Assembly: GCA_002715965.1 (NCBI GenBank)
Contig: PBAL01000072.1
Coordinates: forward strand, 1-64,000
Source: Verrucomicrobiales bacterium
Lineage (GTDB): Bacteria; Verrucomicrobiota; Verrucomicrobiia; Limisphaerales; JAYPXF01
Direction: 5' to 3'
DNA: 64,000 bases
Position numbers and translations under genes: made by a program. Shown piece by piece: positions 18,401 to 25,623 of the stretch. The notes beneath the pieces were generated by a model, which made no database searches, had not been told where the DNA came from, and saw only the letters and a list, made by a program, of their open reading frames with translations. The first letter of the stretch is position 1; each line of letters opens with the position of its first letter.

Positions 18401-18818
18401 CGCCAATGGTTCCGTCGGCAACGGACGCGTCTCCCGTCTCTCCGACGACTGCGAAATCACTGAACTCTGCCTGACCGATCAATCGCTCATCCAATTGGTG
18501 AACGATGTCTTCGAACGAATTCTCACGCGATCACCCGCCAATGACGAACTTCTCTTGTTCGTAAAGTTTCTCAAACCCGGCTACAAGCAACGCCTCGTCA
18601 AGAATCCCCAACGCAAGGCACGCGAATACGACAAGAGCCTCCTTCTCAGTTGGTCTAATCACCTTAATGCCAAGTCGACTGACATCAAATACGAGGTCGA
18701 ACAGAAGGCTCGGCTTGGCGACGAACCGACTCCACGACTGACGAAGGACTGGAGAGGCCGCATGGAAGACATGGTTTGGGCGTGTCTCAACAGTCCGGAG
18801 TTCCTGTTTATCCCATGA
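15483..18818 (+). CDS. LamG-DUF1549-DUF1553 secreted protein
   Basis: 1111 residues from the ATG at 15483, with a clear signal peptide (IRFLFAFASLVLLAGVRA). Residues about 20-270 form a LamG/concanavalin-type domain ('AYWRLQES', 'TLEAWVNPRH', 'WHYVAVSYTFGDG', 'LWLGSTQGG', 'MSHIAIYRKTLS'). A middle region (about 285-500) is followed by DUF1549 (about 520-700) with one CxxCH, 'CARCHDSPVHEH', and DUF1553 (about 770-1100) with 'NLQFARTIVNRVWKRYFG'. Unlike the other two members in this window, it has no N-terminal PSCyt1 haem motif, the LamG domain taking its place. The partner DUF1501 gene follows at 19304, separated by a toxin-antitoxin pair. Confidence 0.9.
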   Translation: MTIRFLFAFASLVLLAGVRADYDSIVLKDKPVAYWRLQESLGTYFKNSGSSKSSLSGVPVRGVKMGEEGPRTPEFPKFSKDTASALFKNGNYIKIKDPGEKSDLDFNLGDSITLEAWVNPRHHSANRFLYVIGKGRTNNKGVPANNHNYALRLKGSGKITFLFRNSDNTQWHRWTSTTGFSTESDWHYVAVSYTFGDGDSLSGFIDGKPVKGTWDMDGKSDNAPFVDNDELWLGSTQGGSASSGFDGNMSHIAIYRKTLSAKQVAERFAYKHQKRIIPIGKIPEGKVLAELIEDVPAGNKFSPGKGEVSASFHLDAFGLTRLPFAYDKRGIRTDRSQAMLLRLSSRVALPKGKHELLLRALNGSRLFVDGKQVVTTKFNNGNTSGHGTVPPIPSVLPDGLRYLRLGHDEKYFTWESDGKPHLFTHEIYVGGRNRKPDIGEASLSLLKETRYHLLAPVAAIEHSDEGWNDYAEALETQLDELDARTRRAAAAKQDDYWKRRHAQAIEFIASLKPIRLPGSYKNSKPIDRFIDAKIRKDRKKAAGRINDDAFLRRASIDLTGRIPSPETIRRFRVLPSDKRRTQIIDHLLEDPGWADNWVAYWQDVLAENPAILKPTLNNTGPFRFYIHEAFSDNRSMDRFASEMILMEGSIYGGGAGGFKLATQNDSPMADRAQIVSQAFLGQNLACARCHDSPVHEHTQQQTFQLAAMLNRGNLKVPATSSLPPDANPRAKRKIELSIKPGDSIKPGWAFPQFDRSDLSDGLLQNPKDSREQLAAHFTGPKNLQFARTIVNRVWKRYFGLGIVEPVDDWENAEASHPQLLDWLAREFVNNGYDLKWLAREITSSRAYQRQAIENEDEDDLLGTRWFTSPQRRRMTAEQLLDSLFAAVGKDLDSELLTLDNDYRRSISTFLNLGFPKRAWEFTTLSNDRDRPALSMPKTQAIIDLLKEFGWRETRQGARTVRDDSPNVLQPAALANGSVGNGRVSRLSDDCEITELCLTDQSLIQLVNDVFERILTRSPANDELLLFVKFLKPGYKQRLVKNPQRKAREYDKSLLLSWSNHLNAKSTDIKYEVEQKARLGDEPTPRLTKDWRGRMEDMVWACLNSPEFLFIP

Positions 18819-18865
18819 GCCGGCCGGCGCTTGCGACGGACGCACGAGCTGATAATTCAATTGAA

Positions 18866-19038
18866 ATGACTTTTACCGAACTCAAGCCGCAGATCGACGA
18901 TTTGCCGATTGATGAGCAGCCCGATTGGCTGCCTACCTGGTGCACCTTCAGAACAAGCGTGAAGAAGCCGAACATCCTACGAAGGAGGAGCCGGAGTGGA
19001 TTACCATCGAGCAACTCGACGAGGCGTGGTCCGAGTAG
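18866..19038 (+). pseudogene. Antitoxin gene with a one-base frameshift
   Basis: The frame from the ATG at 18866 reads MTFTELKPQIDDLPIDEQ and then leaves the family pattern. The -1 frame beginning at about 18919 continues with 'ARLAAYLVHLQNKREEAEH' and 'PEWITIEQLDEAWSE', then TAG at 19036-19038. Together these make a normal small antitoxin of about 58 residues if one G is restored in 'GAGCAGCCCG' near 18917-18921. The gene ends 6 bp before the ParE-like toxin start, the usual antitoxin-toxin order. Either the sequence has an indel error or the antitoxin is inactive or recoded. Confidence 0.65.
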
Positions 19039-19044
19039 TGCGTC

Positions 19045-19299
19045 ATGGTCGGGTATCGTGTCCTCATCACAGATGCCATCCTTGAATTTAGCAGGATTCG
19101 AAAACGCGACCGGGATGAAATCAGAATGTTTTTGAGAAGCCTGAGAAGCAACCCGTATCAAGAGGGCGACCACGTCGAGCTGGACGAAGTCGACAGGATT
19201 TTGCACGTGAACATCGTTGGAAAGATTGCGCTTGCCTACTGGGCCGATCATGCGGCGAAGGAAGTGAAAGTTACCAATGTCAGATCTGCTGACTTTTAG
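19045..19299 (+). CDS. ParE/RelE-like toxin
   Basis: An 84-residue protein: 'MVGYRVLITDAILEFSRI', then 'RDEIRMFLRSLRSNPYQEGD' with an arginine-rich helix pair, and a C-terminal beta sheet 'RILHVNIVGKIALAYWADH..KEVKVTNVRSADF'. Size, charge and fold order fit the RelE/ParE superfamily, which act as mRNA interferases or gyrase inhibitors. ParE and RelE activity cannot be separated by eye. The gene overlaps the region just before the DUF1501 start at 19304 and follows a frameshifted antitoxin. A toxin without its antitoxin should be harmful, so one of the pair is probably altered. Confidence 0.65.
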   Translation: MVGYRVLITDAILEFSRIRKRDRDEIRMFLRSLRSNPYQEGDHVELDEVDRILHVNIVGKIALAYWADHAAKEVKVTNVRSADF

Positions 19300-19303
19300 A
19301 ATG

Positions 19304-20602
19304 ATGAATCGACGTTCGTTTATTTCCGACGGCTCCAAGCTGGGGCTGGGCACTGCATTGATGGCGGGCAATCCGAGTGCGCTTTTGTCCAACCCGCATG
19401 ATGTCATCTACCCCAAGGGCAAGGCTGAACACTGCATCATGCTCTGGCTGGCGGGTGGCGTTTCCCAGGCCGATACCTGGGACCCGAAGAGATTGGGCGA
19501 TCCGGATAAGCGGGTCACCGGCTCGGCATATCCTGCGATCAATACTGCCATCCCGGGAGTGAAGGTTTGCGAGCATTTGCCGAAGACGGCCGCCATGCTC
19601 GACCGCTTCATGCTTGTCCGAACGGTGAATCACAAAATCGTCGATGAACATTCCGCGGCCACGAATTTCATGCATACCGGTCGGCCGACTCAGGGAACCA
19701 TCATCTATCCGTCGATAGGTTCCATCGTTGCCAACCAACGCGGCAACCTCGCCGATGGCATTCCGCCCTATGTCGTTATCGGTTATCCAAGCATCCAGCG
19801 CGGCCCTGGCTTTCTCGGCTCGAAGTCCGGCTTTGTCTCCCTCACCGACACGGAAGCCGGTCCGGCCGGATTGACTCGGCCGAGCTACATCAACAGCGCG
19901 CGCCAGCGGGACCGCGAACAGCTTCTTAACCATCTTCGAAAAAGATTTCGGGTGAAGCATCCGAATGACAAAAAGATTGCTGACTATGATGCCGCGGTCA
20001 GTGAGAGCTTTGCCCTGACCAAGGGCGACTTCATGTCCGCCTTTGAGCTGAAGAATGAATCTTCCACGCTTCGCGAATCCTATGGAGACGAGTTTGGCCA
20101 GCGATGCCTCCTTTCCCGCCGATTGGTTCAGCGCGGAGTCCGCTTCATCGAGGTGTCGTTCAACCTGAACTTCATCAACGGCACTGGCTGGGACACCCAT
20201 CGCGATGGGCAGAAGAACCAGCACATCTTGATCCGCCAGCTCGACCAGGCCCTGACCGCGCTTGTGACGGACTTGGAAAAACACCGGCTGCTGGACAAAA
20301 CCCTCATCGTCGTCGCCAGCGAATTCGGCCGACCACCGGAGTTCGACAGTGGTGGCGGACGCGGTCATTGGTCCAAGTCATTCAGCGTTGCCATGGCCGG
20401 GGGCGGATTGAAGACCGGCCAGGCGATCGGCGAATCTGACGAACTCGGCAAGCAGGTGGTTTCTGAGCCGGTCTCCGTCCCGGACCTCCACGCCACGATT
20501 CACTGCGCCTTGGGAATCAATCCCGGCAAATACCTCCACGACGGCTCTCGTCCAGTGCCCATTACTGATCGCGGCAAACCGATTGCCAAGCTCTTTTCGT
20601 GA
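19304..20602 (+). CDS. DUF1501 protein, Tat-exported
   Basis: 432 residues. Adjacent ATGs lie at 19301 and 19304; the latter gives MNRRSFI, a twin-arginine leader typical of DUF1501. The body has the alkaline-phosphatase/sulfatase-like order of the family: 'CIMLWLAGGVSQADTWDPK', 'HSAATNFMHTGRPTQG', 'GWDTHRDGQ', 'TLIVVASEFGRPPEF', 'GRGHWSKSFSVAMAGGG' and 'DLHATIHCALGIN'. DUF1501 proteins are almost always encoded beside DUF1549/DUF1553 proteins and are thought to act together in the periplasm, but no reaction has been assigned. Here the pair (15483 and 19304) has a toxin-antitoxin module between its members. Confidence 0.92.
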   Translation: MNRRSFISDGSKLGLGTALMAGNPSALLSNPHDVIYPKGKAEHCIMLWLAGGVSQADTWDPKRLGDPDKRVTGSAYPAINTAIPGVKVCEHLPKTAAMLDRFMLVRTVNHKIVDEHSAATNFMHTGRPTQGTIIYPSIGSIVANQRGNLADGIPPYVVIGYPSIQRGPGFLGSKSGFVSLTDTEAGPAGLTRPSYINSARQRDREQLLNHLRKRFRVKHPNDKKIADYDAAVSESFALTKGDFMSAFELKNESSTLRESYGDEFGQRCLLSRRLVQRGVRFIEVSFNLNFINGTGWDTHRDGQKNQHILIRQLDQALTALVTDLEKHRLLDKTLIVVASEFGRPPEFDSGGGRGHWSKSFSVAMAGGGLKTGQAIGESDELGKQVVSEPVSVPDLHATIHCALGINPGKYLHDGSRPVPITDRGKPIAKLFS

Positions 20603-20734
20603 GCGACGGGCCGAGTCTGGAACTGGATCGAATTCGGATGCGAAACGCACGGATTTCAGGCTGGTTTCGCGTTGAAAAGAACCTTTACAAGGCAACGTAA
20701 CCCTTTAAGGTCCGATGAGTTTTCACGTGACAGC

Positions 20735-21220
20735 ATGAACTACCTCAAGCATTTCCTTCTCTCCGTCACGGCGATCATCCTCTTCTCAGGATGTGCCGGT
20801 GCGGAGCGCAAATTGGGCCGGGGGATCAATAACGTCATGGAGATCACCCGCATGGGCGAATTCAGCCGTTCCATCGAGCAGACCGGCCTCTGGGATGGCC
20901 CCGAGCAGGCGCTCACCACGGGTGTGATTCGCGGTTTCAATCGGACTGCGGCCCGCATGGCGATCGGTTTCAGCGAAATCCTCACTTTCCCAATCCCAAC
21001 TCCAAACTACGACCCATATTTCTTTCCTGAGAAGTGGTTTCAAGACCCTTTCAGAAAGACCCCCACCGATCCGTTTCGGGAGGACCTGAACTTCCCGGAC
21101 AACTATCGTCCGCGCAAACTGCATGACGCCATCTTCGCGACCGACACCATGGTTGGATTTGCTGGTGGTGAGATCGTTCCGTGGATTCCGGGCAGCCGCT
21201 TCCGCGTGTTTGAGCGTTAA
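20735..21220 (+). CDS. Exosortase-associated lipoprotein, TIGR04073 type
   Basis: 161 residues from the ATG at 20735. It has a lipoprotein signal with lipobox 'ILFSGC', then 'ERKLGRGINNVMEITRMGE', 'GVIRGFNRTAARMAIGFSEI' and 'LTFPIPTPNYDPYFFPEKWF'. The RKLGRG start and the 'E.LTFPIPTP' stretch match the TIGR04073 family, which co-occurs with the exosortase/PEP-CTERM system. The molecular role is unknown. No exosortase or PEP-CTERM protein is in the window. A strong terminator follows directly. Confidence 0.75.
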   Translation: MNYLKHFLLSVTAIILFSGCAGAERKLGRGINNVMEITRMGEFSRSIEQTGLWDGPEQALTTGVIRGFNRTAARMAIGFSEILTFPIPTPNYDPYFFPEKWFQDPFRKTPTDPFREDLNFPDNYRPRKLHDAIFATDTMVGFAGGEIVPWIPGSRFRVFER

Positions 21221-21238
21221 GTCACAAGTCTTTCCAAG

Positions 21239-21270
21239 GGCGCCAACAATCGTTGGCGCCTTTTCTTTTT
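21239..21270 (+). terminator. Rho-independent terminator before ispE
   Basis: A perfect 9-bp stem GGCGCCAAC / GTTGGCGCC (21239-21247, 21252-21260) with a 4-base loop is followed by TTTTCTTTTT to 21270. The ispE ATG begins only 5 bases later, so ispE must use a promoter inside this hairpin region or rely on read-through. Confidence 0.92.
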
Positions 21271-21274
21271 CCGG

Positions 21275-22153
21275 ATGACCGTCCACCACCAGTCCCACTG
21301 CAAGATCAATCTCCTGCTCAACATTCTGCGCAAGCGGGAAGATGGTTTTCATGAACTCGAAACGGTAATGGCCCCCGTCGCGTGCTTTGATGAACTGGAG
21401 TTTTCAAAGTCGCACGCCGGAATTCGCATCATTGGTAATCACCCCGAACTCAACGACGATCCGCAGAACCTGATCCGGCGCGCCGCCCAGGCTTTTTTTG
21501 CCGAGACGCGGATCGAACCCGAGGTTCACATCCGGCACGAGAAACGCCTTCCCATGGCTGCGGGTTTGGGAGGCGGGAGCTCGAACGCGGCCCACACTCT
21601 GCGAGGGCTCAATGAACTCTTCGATGAACCGTTAGCCTCCGACGATCTCCACCGCCTGGCCGCCCAGCTTGGATCGGACATCAATTTCTTTTTGCAGGAC
21701 GGACCTGCAATGGCCACCGGGCGGGGCGAGCAGGTGGAATCACTCGAGCCGTTTCCCGCCCTGAAAGACGCCGGCCTCCTTCTGATCAAGCCTGGATTTG
21801 GTGTCTCCACACCTTGGGCATTCAAGAACCTAGCCCGCTATCCGAAAGCGCTCGAAGGAACGCCAGGTCGTGCAAAACTACTGGTCGAGTTGTTGAACGG
21901 CAGTGATGTCGGAAGCGCAACTGCCGAATTCTACAACTCACTCGAAGCATCGGTTCTTCCCAAGCATCCGTTGCTCAAGATCTATCAGGATTTCCTGAAC
22001 GAGCATGGGGCGATCGTCTCTCTCATGTCCGGAAGCGGTTCAACCACGTTCGCTGTCACTGGCAGTGAGGTGGACGCAAAGGAATTGGGGCAGGCATTTG
22101 TTGCAAGATTCGGAAACCACTGCTGGACCTCGGCCACACGACTTCAGGGCTGA
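21275..22153 (+). CDS. ispE: 4-diphosphocytidyl-2-C-methyl-D-erythritol kinase
   Basis: A 292-residue GHMP-family kinase of the non-mevalonate isoprenoid pathway that phosphorylates CDP-methylerythritol. Lys10 in 'CKINLLLNIL' and Asp135 in 'GSDINFFLQDG' fall at the positions of the catalytic Lys and Asp of the E. coli enzyme. The ATP-binding loop is 'PMAAGLGGGSSNAA' (about 93-106), and the third motif is 'LMSGSGSTTFAV' near the C-terminus. The start at 21275 leaves almost no room for a leader after the preceding terminator. It is followed on the same strand by a methyltransferase with a gap of about 97 bp containing a short GAAGCTTGGAG-type repeat. Confidence 0.95.
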   Translation: MTVHHQSHCKINLLLNILRKREDGFHELETVMAPVACFDELEFSKSHAGIRIIGNHPELNDDPQNLIRRAAQAFFAETRIEPEVHIRHEKRLPMAAGLGGGSSNAAHTLRGLNELFDEPLASDDLHRLAAQLGSDINFFLQDGPAMATGRGEQVESLEPFPALKDAGLLLIKPGFGVSTPWAFKNLARYPKALEGTPGRAKLLVELLNGSDVGSATAEFYNSLEASVLPKHPLLKIYQDFLNEHGAIVSLMSGSGSTTFAVTGSEVDAKELGQAFVARFGNHCWTSATRLQG

Positions 22154-22250
22154 TCGTCAATCGTGACACCTCCACCGGTTTCGGACAGCAACGGAAGCGT
22201 GGAGCTTATTTGAAGCTTGGAGTTTGTCGCTTGGAGCTTTTCATTGGCCT

Positions 22251-23027
22251 ATGGACGTAGCCGAACACAATCGCCGCGCATGGAACACCGAATCCAATGA
22301 CGGTTGTGATTGGTCTACGCCGGTGACTCCGGATGTGATCGAACGGGCGCGCGAAGGCGACTGGGGGATCATCCTTACTCCCAAGCAACACGTGCCTCGT
22401 AATTGGTTTCCGGAGACGATGGACGACGTCGAGATTCTGTGCCTGGCATCCGGTGGCGGACAACAGGTTCCCGTATTGGCGGCCGCCGGAGCCTCGGTGA
22501 CCAGTTTCGATCTCTCAGATGAACAATTGGCAAAGGACAAGATGGTCGCGCAGCGAGACGACCTTGACATCATCTTTGAGCGAGGCGAAATGACCGACCT
22601 AGGTAGATTCGATGACGCGTCATTTGACGTTGTATTTCATCCCGCCTCGAATTGTTTTGTTCCCGACGTGAATCCGGTTTGGCGGGAATGTCATCGGGTG
22701 CTACGGCCGGGTGGCAGCCTGCTCTCCGGTTTCATGAATCCGGCCTTTTACATGTTTGACCACGCCGAGGCGTCCGAGAGCCGGGTGCTGGAGGTCAAGT
22801 ATCCTCTTCCCTATTCCGACCTGACCACCCTCACGGATTCGGAACGGGAACGTATGCTGAAAATCCGTGGCACTTTGGAATTTGGCCACACGCTGGATGA
22901 TCTCATCGGTGGACAATTGAAATGTGGATTCACCATCACGGGTTTCTACGAAGATTATTGGGAAGACGCGGCCACCTTGCTGAACGCCTTCTCGCCTACT
23001 TCCATGGCCACGCGCGCAGTGAAGTAG
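22251..23027 (+). CDS. Class I SAM-dependent methyltransferase
   Basis: 258 residues from the ATG at 22251. A Rossmann-type methyltransferase: motif I is 'ILCLASGGGQQVPVLAAAG', followed by an acidic strand end 'SFDLSDEQLA'. Motif IV is 'SFDVVFHPASNCFV', and 'ECHRVLRPGGSLLSGFM' is the post-motif segment common to UbiE/type-11 enzymes. The N-terminal 'EHNRRAWNTES' opening is shared by a group of small bacterial methyltransferases of unknown substrate. The C-terminus has 'FYEDYWED', also typical of that group. The function is not inferable from the neighbours. Confidence 0.88.
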   Translation: MDVAEHNRRAWNTESNDGCDWSTPVTPDVIERAREGDWGIILTPKQHVPRNWFPETMDDVEILCLASGGGQQVPVLAAAGASVTSFDLSDEQLAKDKMVAQRDDLDIIFERGEMTDLGRFDDASFDVVFHPASNCFVPDVNPVWRECHRVLRPGGSLLSGFMNPAFYMFDHAEASESRVLEVKYPLPYSDLTTLTDSERERMLKIRGTLEFGHTLDDLIGGQLKCGFTITGFYEDYWEDAATLLNAFSPTSMATRAVK

Positions 23028-23091
23028 GAAAGTAGGGAATCCAGACTTTTCTCCCGGAGTTGATCGGGCAAACTGGGTTCTGACCAGCCCC

Positions 23092-25623
23092 ATGATATCT
23101 GCGCGTGCAGCTTTGTTTCTGTTCGTAATCGTCGGCGTATCCCAACCGGCAAGGCCCGATGTGCGCTTCAACCGGGACATCCGCACGCTCCTCGCCGAAC
23201 ACTGCTTTGAATGCCACGGACCGGATGCGAAGCAGCGAAAGGCTGGCCTGCGCTTGGACGAGCGTGCTTCGGCCGCACAGGCCATTGGACGTGTCGGGAA
23301 CAGTGAGCTGCTTCGAAGAATCACCTCCTCAGATGAATCAGAACGTATGCCGCCCGCCGAATCCGCTGCGCGGTTAGACGACGAGTCCATTGCTGTCATC
23401 CGTGCTTGGATTGCCAGTGGAGCGGATTACGAAATGCACTGGGCGTTTATTTCACCAGTGAAACATCCGCTCCCGGCGCTTGCGCGTCCGAAGACCTCAG
23501 GGAACGCAATCGATCGATTTGTTTACGAACGCCAGTCACAGACGCAACTCCGCTCTGGAATTCAGGCTGATGCAAAAACCCTGTACCGGCGCCTGTACTT
23601 CGATCTTGTTGGACTTCCTCCTGATCCGATTGATGTTCAGGTGTTTGTCGATTCGTGGAATGACCTAGAGGATGAAGCCTGGACCGCTACGATCGATCGA
23701 CTGCTCGCCTCTCCGCACTTCGGCGAAAAATGGGCGAGGTGGTGGATGGATCTCGCGCACTACGCCGACACGGACGGATACACCGTCGACTACGATCGCC
23801 CACACGCCTGGCGTTGGCGGGATTGGGTGATCAATGCCTTCAATCGCAATCAACCTTTCGACCAGTTCACGATTGAGCAGATCGCCGGTGATCAACTGCC
23901 GGGTTCCACCATTGAACAGAAGATTGCCACTGGTTTCTTTCGTCACACCTTGAGTAATCGCGAAGGTGGTGCCGATCTCGAAGAACATCGGGTCAAGAAG
24001 ATCATCGATCGCACTGCGACCTATGGCGCGACCTGGCTTGGACTCACGATTGAATGCGCCCAATGCCACGATCATAAATTCGATCCGATCACCCACCGCG
24101 ATTATTACCGGATTTACGCGTTCTTCGACAACGCGGATGAGGTCAATATCGCGGCGCCTCTGCCAGGCGAACAGGAGCGGATGAATCTCGCCATGGCTGG
24201 CTACCGCAAGAAGTGGAACGCGATCGTCGATCCCATCAAACCGCAGCTCAATGCCACCATGCGCAAGTGGGAGAAGATGATGCTCGATTCCGAACGCAAT
24301 CCGGGCATCGACTACAAGCGCGATCGTGCGCTGGAACTCCTCGGCATCCTCTGGGGCGCCGGCCGGGGCGAGGGCCAGTTGGAAGGCATTCGGCTCACCC
24401 GAATTCCGCCCAAGCAACGCACGCCGCGCCAACGTGAACGACTCCTCGAGTACTTCGTCAAGCGAGGACGACTGGGTTTGGAGAATGAATTCAACGCGCT
24501 GGACAAGAGTGGATACCGCCCGAAGATCACGAAGTTGAACAAATCCCTGCCTGCGTTGAGTCGTCCGCAGGCATTGGAAACCGCCATGTTCAGGCGCACC
24601 ACGCGCATCTTCGATCGGGGAGACTTTCGTACGCCCGGCAAAGCTGTGCGTGCCGGGACTCCGTCGTTTCTCCCCGCACTGATCGATCAACCTGAGGAAC
24701 TCGATCGGCTCCATCTCGCTCGGTGGACGGTTTCCAAGGAGAATCCATTGACGGCTCGCGTGCTGGTCAATCGCGTCTGGCAAGAGTTCTTCGGGCGTGG
24801 ATTTGTAACGACTCCGGAAGATTTCGGCACGCGTGGTCAGGCGCCGTCCCATCCCGAATTGCTGGACTGGCTCGCCGCGGATCTGATGGAGAGCGGCTGG
24901 GATCTGAAGCGGCTCATTCGACAGATCGTCGCTTCAAGCACCTATCGGCAGTCGTCTCGTCCAAGCACGACAATCCGTGAACGAGACCCGCACAACGAGT
25001 TCCTCACGTATTTCCCGAGGCAACGATTGACCGGCGAACTTGTCCGCGATGCGGCATTGAAGACAAGTGGCCTGTGGGATACCCGAATCGGTGGTCCCAG
25101 CGTGAGGCCGCCCCAACCGGACAGCGTCACCGAGGAGGCCAGCTACAACGCGAAGTGGCCGACGAGTGAGGGCGGGAATCGTTTTCGCCGTGGAATCTAT
25201 ACCTGGATTCAGCGCGTCGCGCCCTACGCACAATTCACCACCTTCGATCTGCCCAACGTCAATCGCTCCTGCTCACGGCGCGATCGATCCAATACGCCCC
25301 TCCAGGCACTCACACTGCTCAATGATCCAGTCTTCGTTCAGGCAGCACGTGAATTCGCCCTTCGCGTTTTGCGCGAGCGACGGAGCCAATCGCTGGGCGA
25401 TCAACTTGCTCATGCCTTCGCCATCGCGTTTGGCCGCACACCGAACGAGTTTGAACTGAAACGACTTCGAGAGCACTGGCACGATCGCAAGGCGGCAGCT
25501 CGTTCGGAGGAGAACAAACGAAAGCCGATTGGCATTCCGGAATGCACACTCTCGGAATGGTACGCCTGGGAATCGACCGCGATGGTGTTGTTGAATCTCG
25601 ACGAATTCATCACCAAAGAATGA
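23092..25623 (+). CDS. PSCyt1-DUF1549-DUF1553 secreted protein
   Basis: 843 residues with an N-terminal signal (ARAALFLFVIVGVSQPA). A PSCyt1 haem motif lies in 'HCFECHGPDAKQRKAGLRLD' (residues about 38-42). DUF1549 (about 140-330) has 'CAQCHDHKFDPITHRDYY', and DUF1553 (about 555-815) has 'NPLTARVLVNRVWQEFFGRG' and 'YLTYFPRQRLTGE'-like segments. It is the first gene of a tightly coupled operon: its stop overlaps the ATG of the next gene (ATGA at 25620-25623). The domain set fits an outer-envelope complex with DUF1501 that accompanies glycan utilisation loci. Electron transfer through the two CxxCH sites is expected but unproven. Confidence 0.92.
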   Translation: MISARAALFLFVIVGVSQPARPDVRFNRDIRTLLAEHCFECHGPDAKQRKAGLRLDERASAAQAIGRVGNSELLRRITSSDESERMPPAESAARLDDESIAVIRAWIASGADYEMHWAFISPVKHPLPALARPKTSGNAIDRFVYERQSQTQLRSGIQADAKTLYRRLYFDLVGLPPDPIDVQVFVDSWNDLEDEAWTATIDRLLASPHFGEKWARWWMDLAHYADTDGYTVDYDRPHAWRWRDWVINAFNRNQPFDQFTIEQIAGDQLPGSTIEQKIATGFFRHTLSNREGGADLEEHRVKKIIDRTATYGATWLGLTIECAQCHDHKFDPITHRDYYRIYAFFDNADEVNIAAPLPGEQERMNLAMAGYRKKWNAIVDPIKPQLNATMRKWEKMMLDSERNPGIDYKRDRALELLGILWGAGRGEGQLEGIRLTRIPPKQRTPRQRERLLEYFVKRGRLGLENEFNALDKSGYRPKITKLNKSLPALSRPQALETAMFRRTTRIFDRGDFRTPGKAVRAGTPSFLPALIDQPEELDRLHLARWTVSKENPLTARVLVNRVWQEFFGRGFVTTPEDFGTRGQAPSHPELLDWLAADLMESGWDLKRLIRQIVASSTYRQSSRPSTTIRERDPHNEFLTYFPRQRLTGELVRDAALKTSGLWDTRIGGPSVRPPQPDSVTEEASYNAKWPTSEGGNRFRRGIYTWIQRVAPYAQFTTFDLPNVNRSCSRRDRSNTPLQALTLLNDPVFVQAAREFALRVLRERRSQSLGDQLAHAFAIAFGRTPNEFELKRLREHWHDRKAAARSEENKRKPIGIPECTLSEWYAWESTAMVLLNLDEFITKE

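Noticed and set aside
19280-20368. Long open frame of about 362 codons on the minus strand opposite the DUF1501 gene
   Set aside because: It mirrors a clearly coding gene with G+C-rich third positions; its translation shows no domain pattern or signal.
22200-22245. GGAGCTT / GAAGCTTGGAG short repeats before the methyltransferase
   Set aside because: Too short and irregular to call an element; could be chance or a degenerate linker.
23665-24852. Minus-strand frame of about 395 codons opposite the DUF1549 gene
   Set aside because: A shadow of the coding strand; composition without recognisable motifs.
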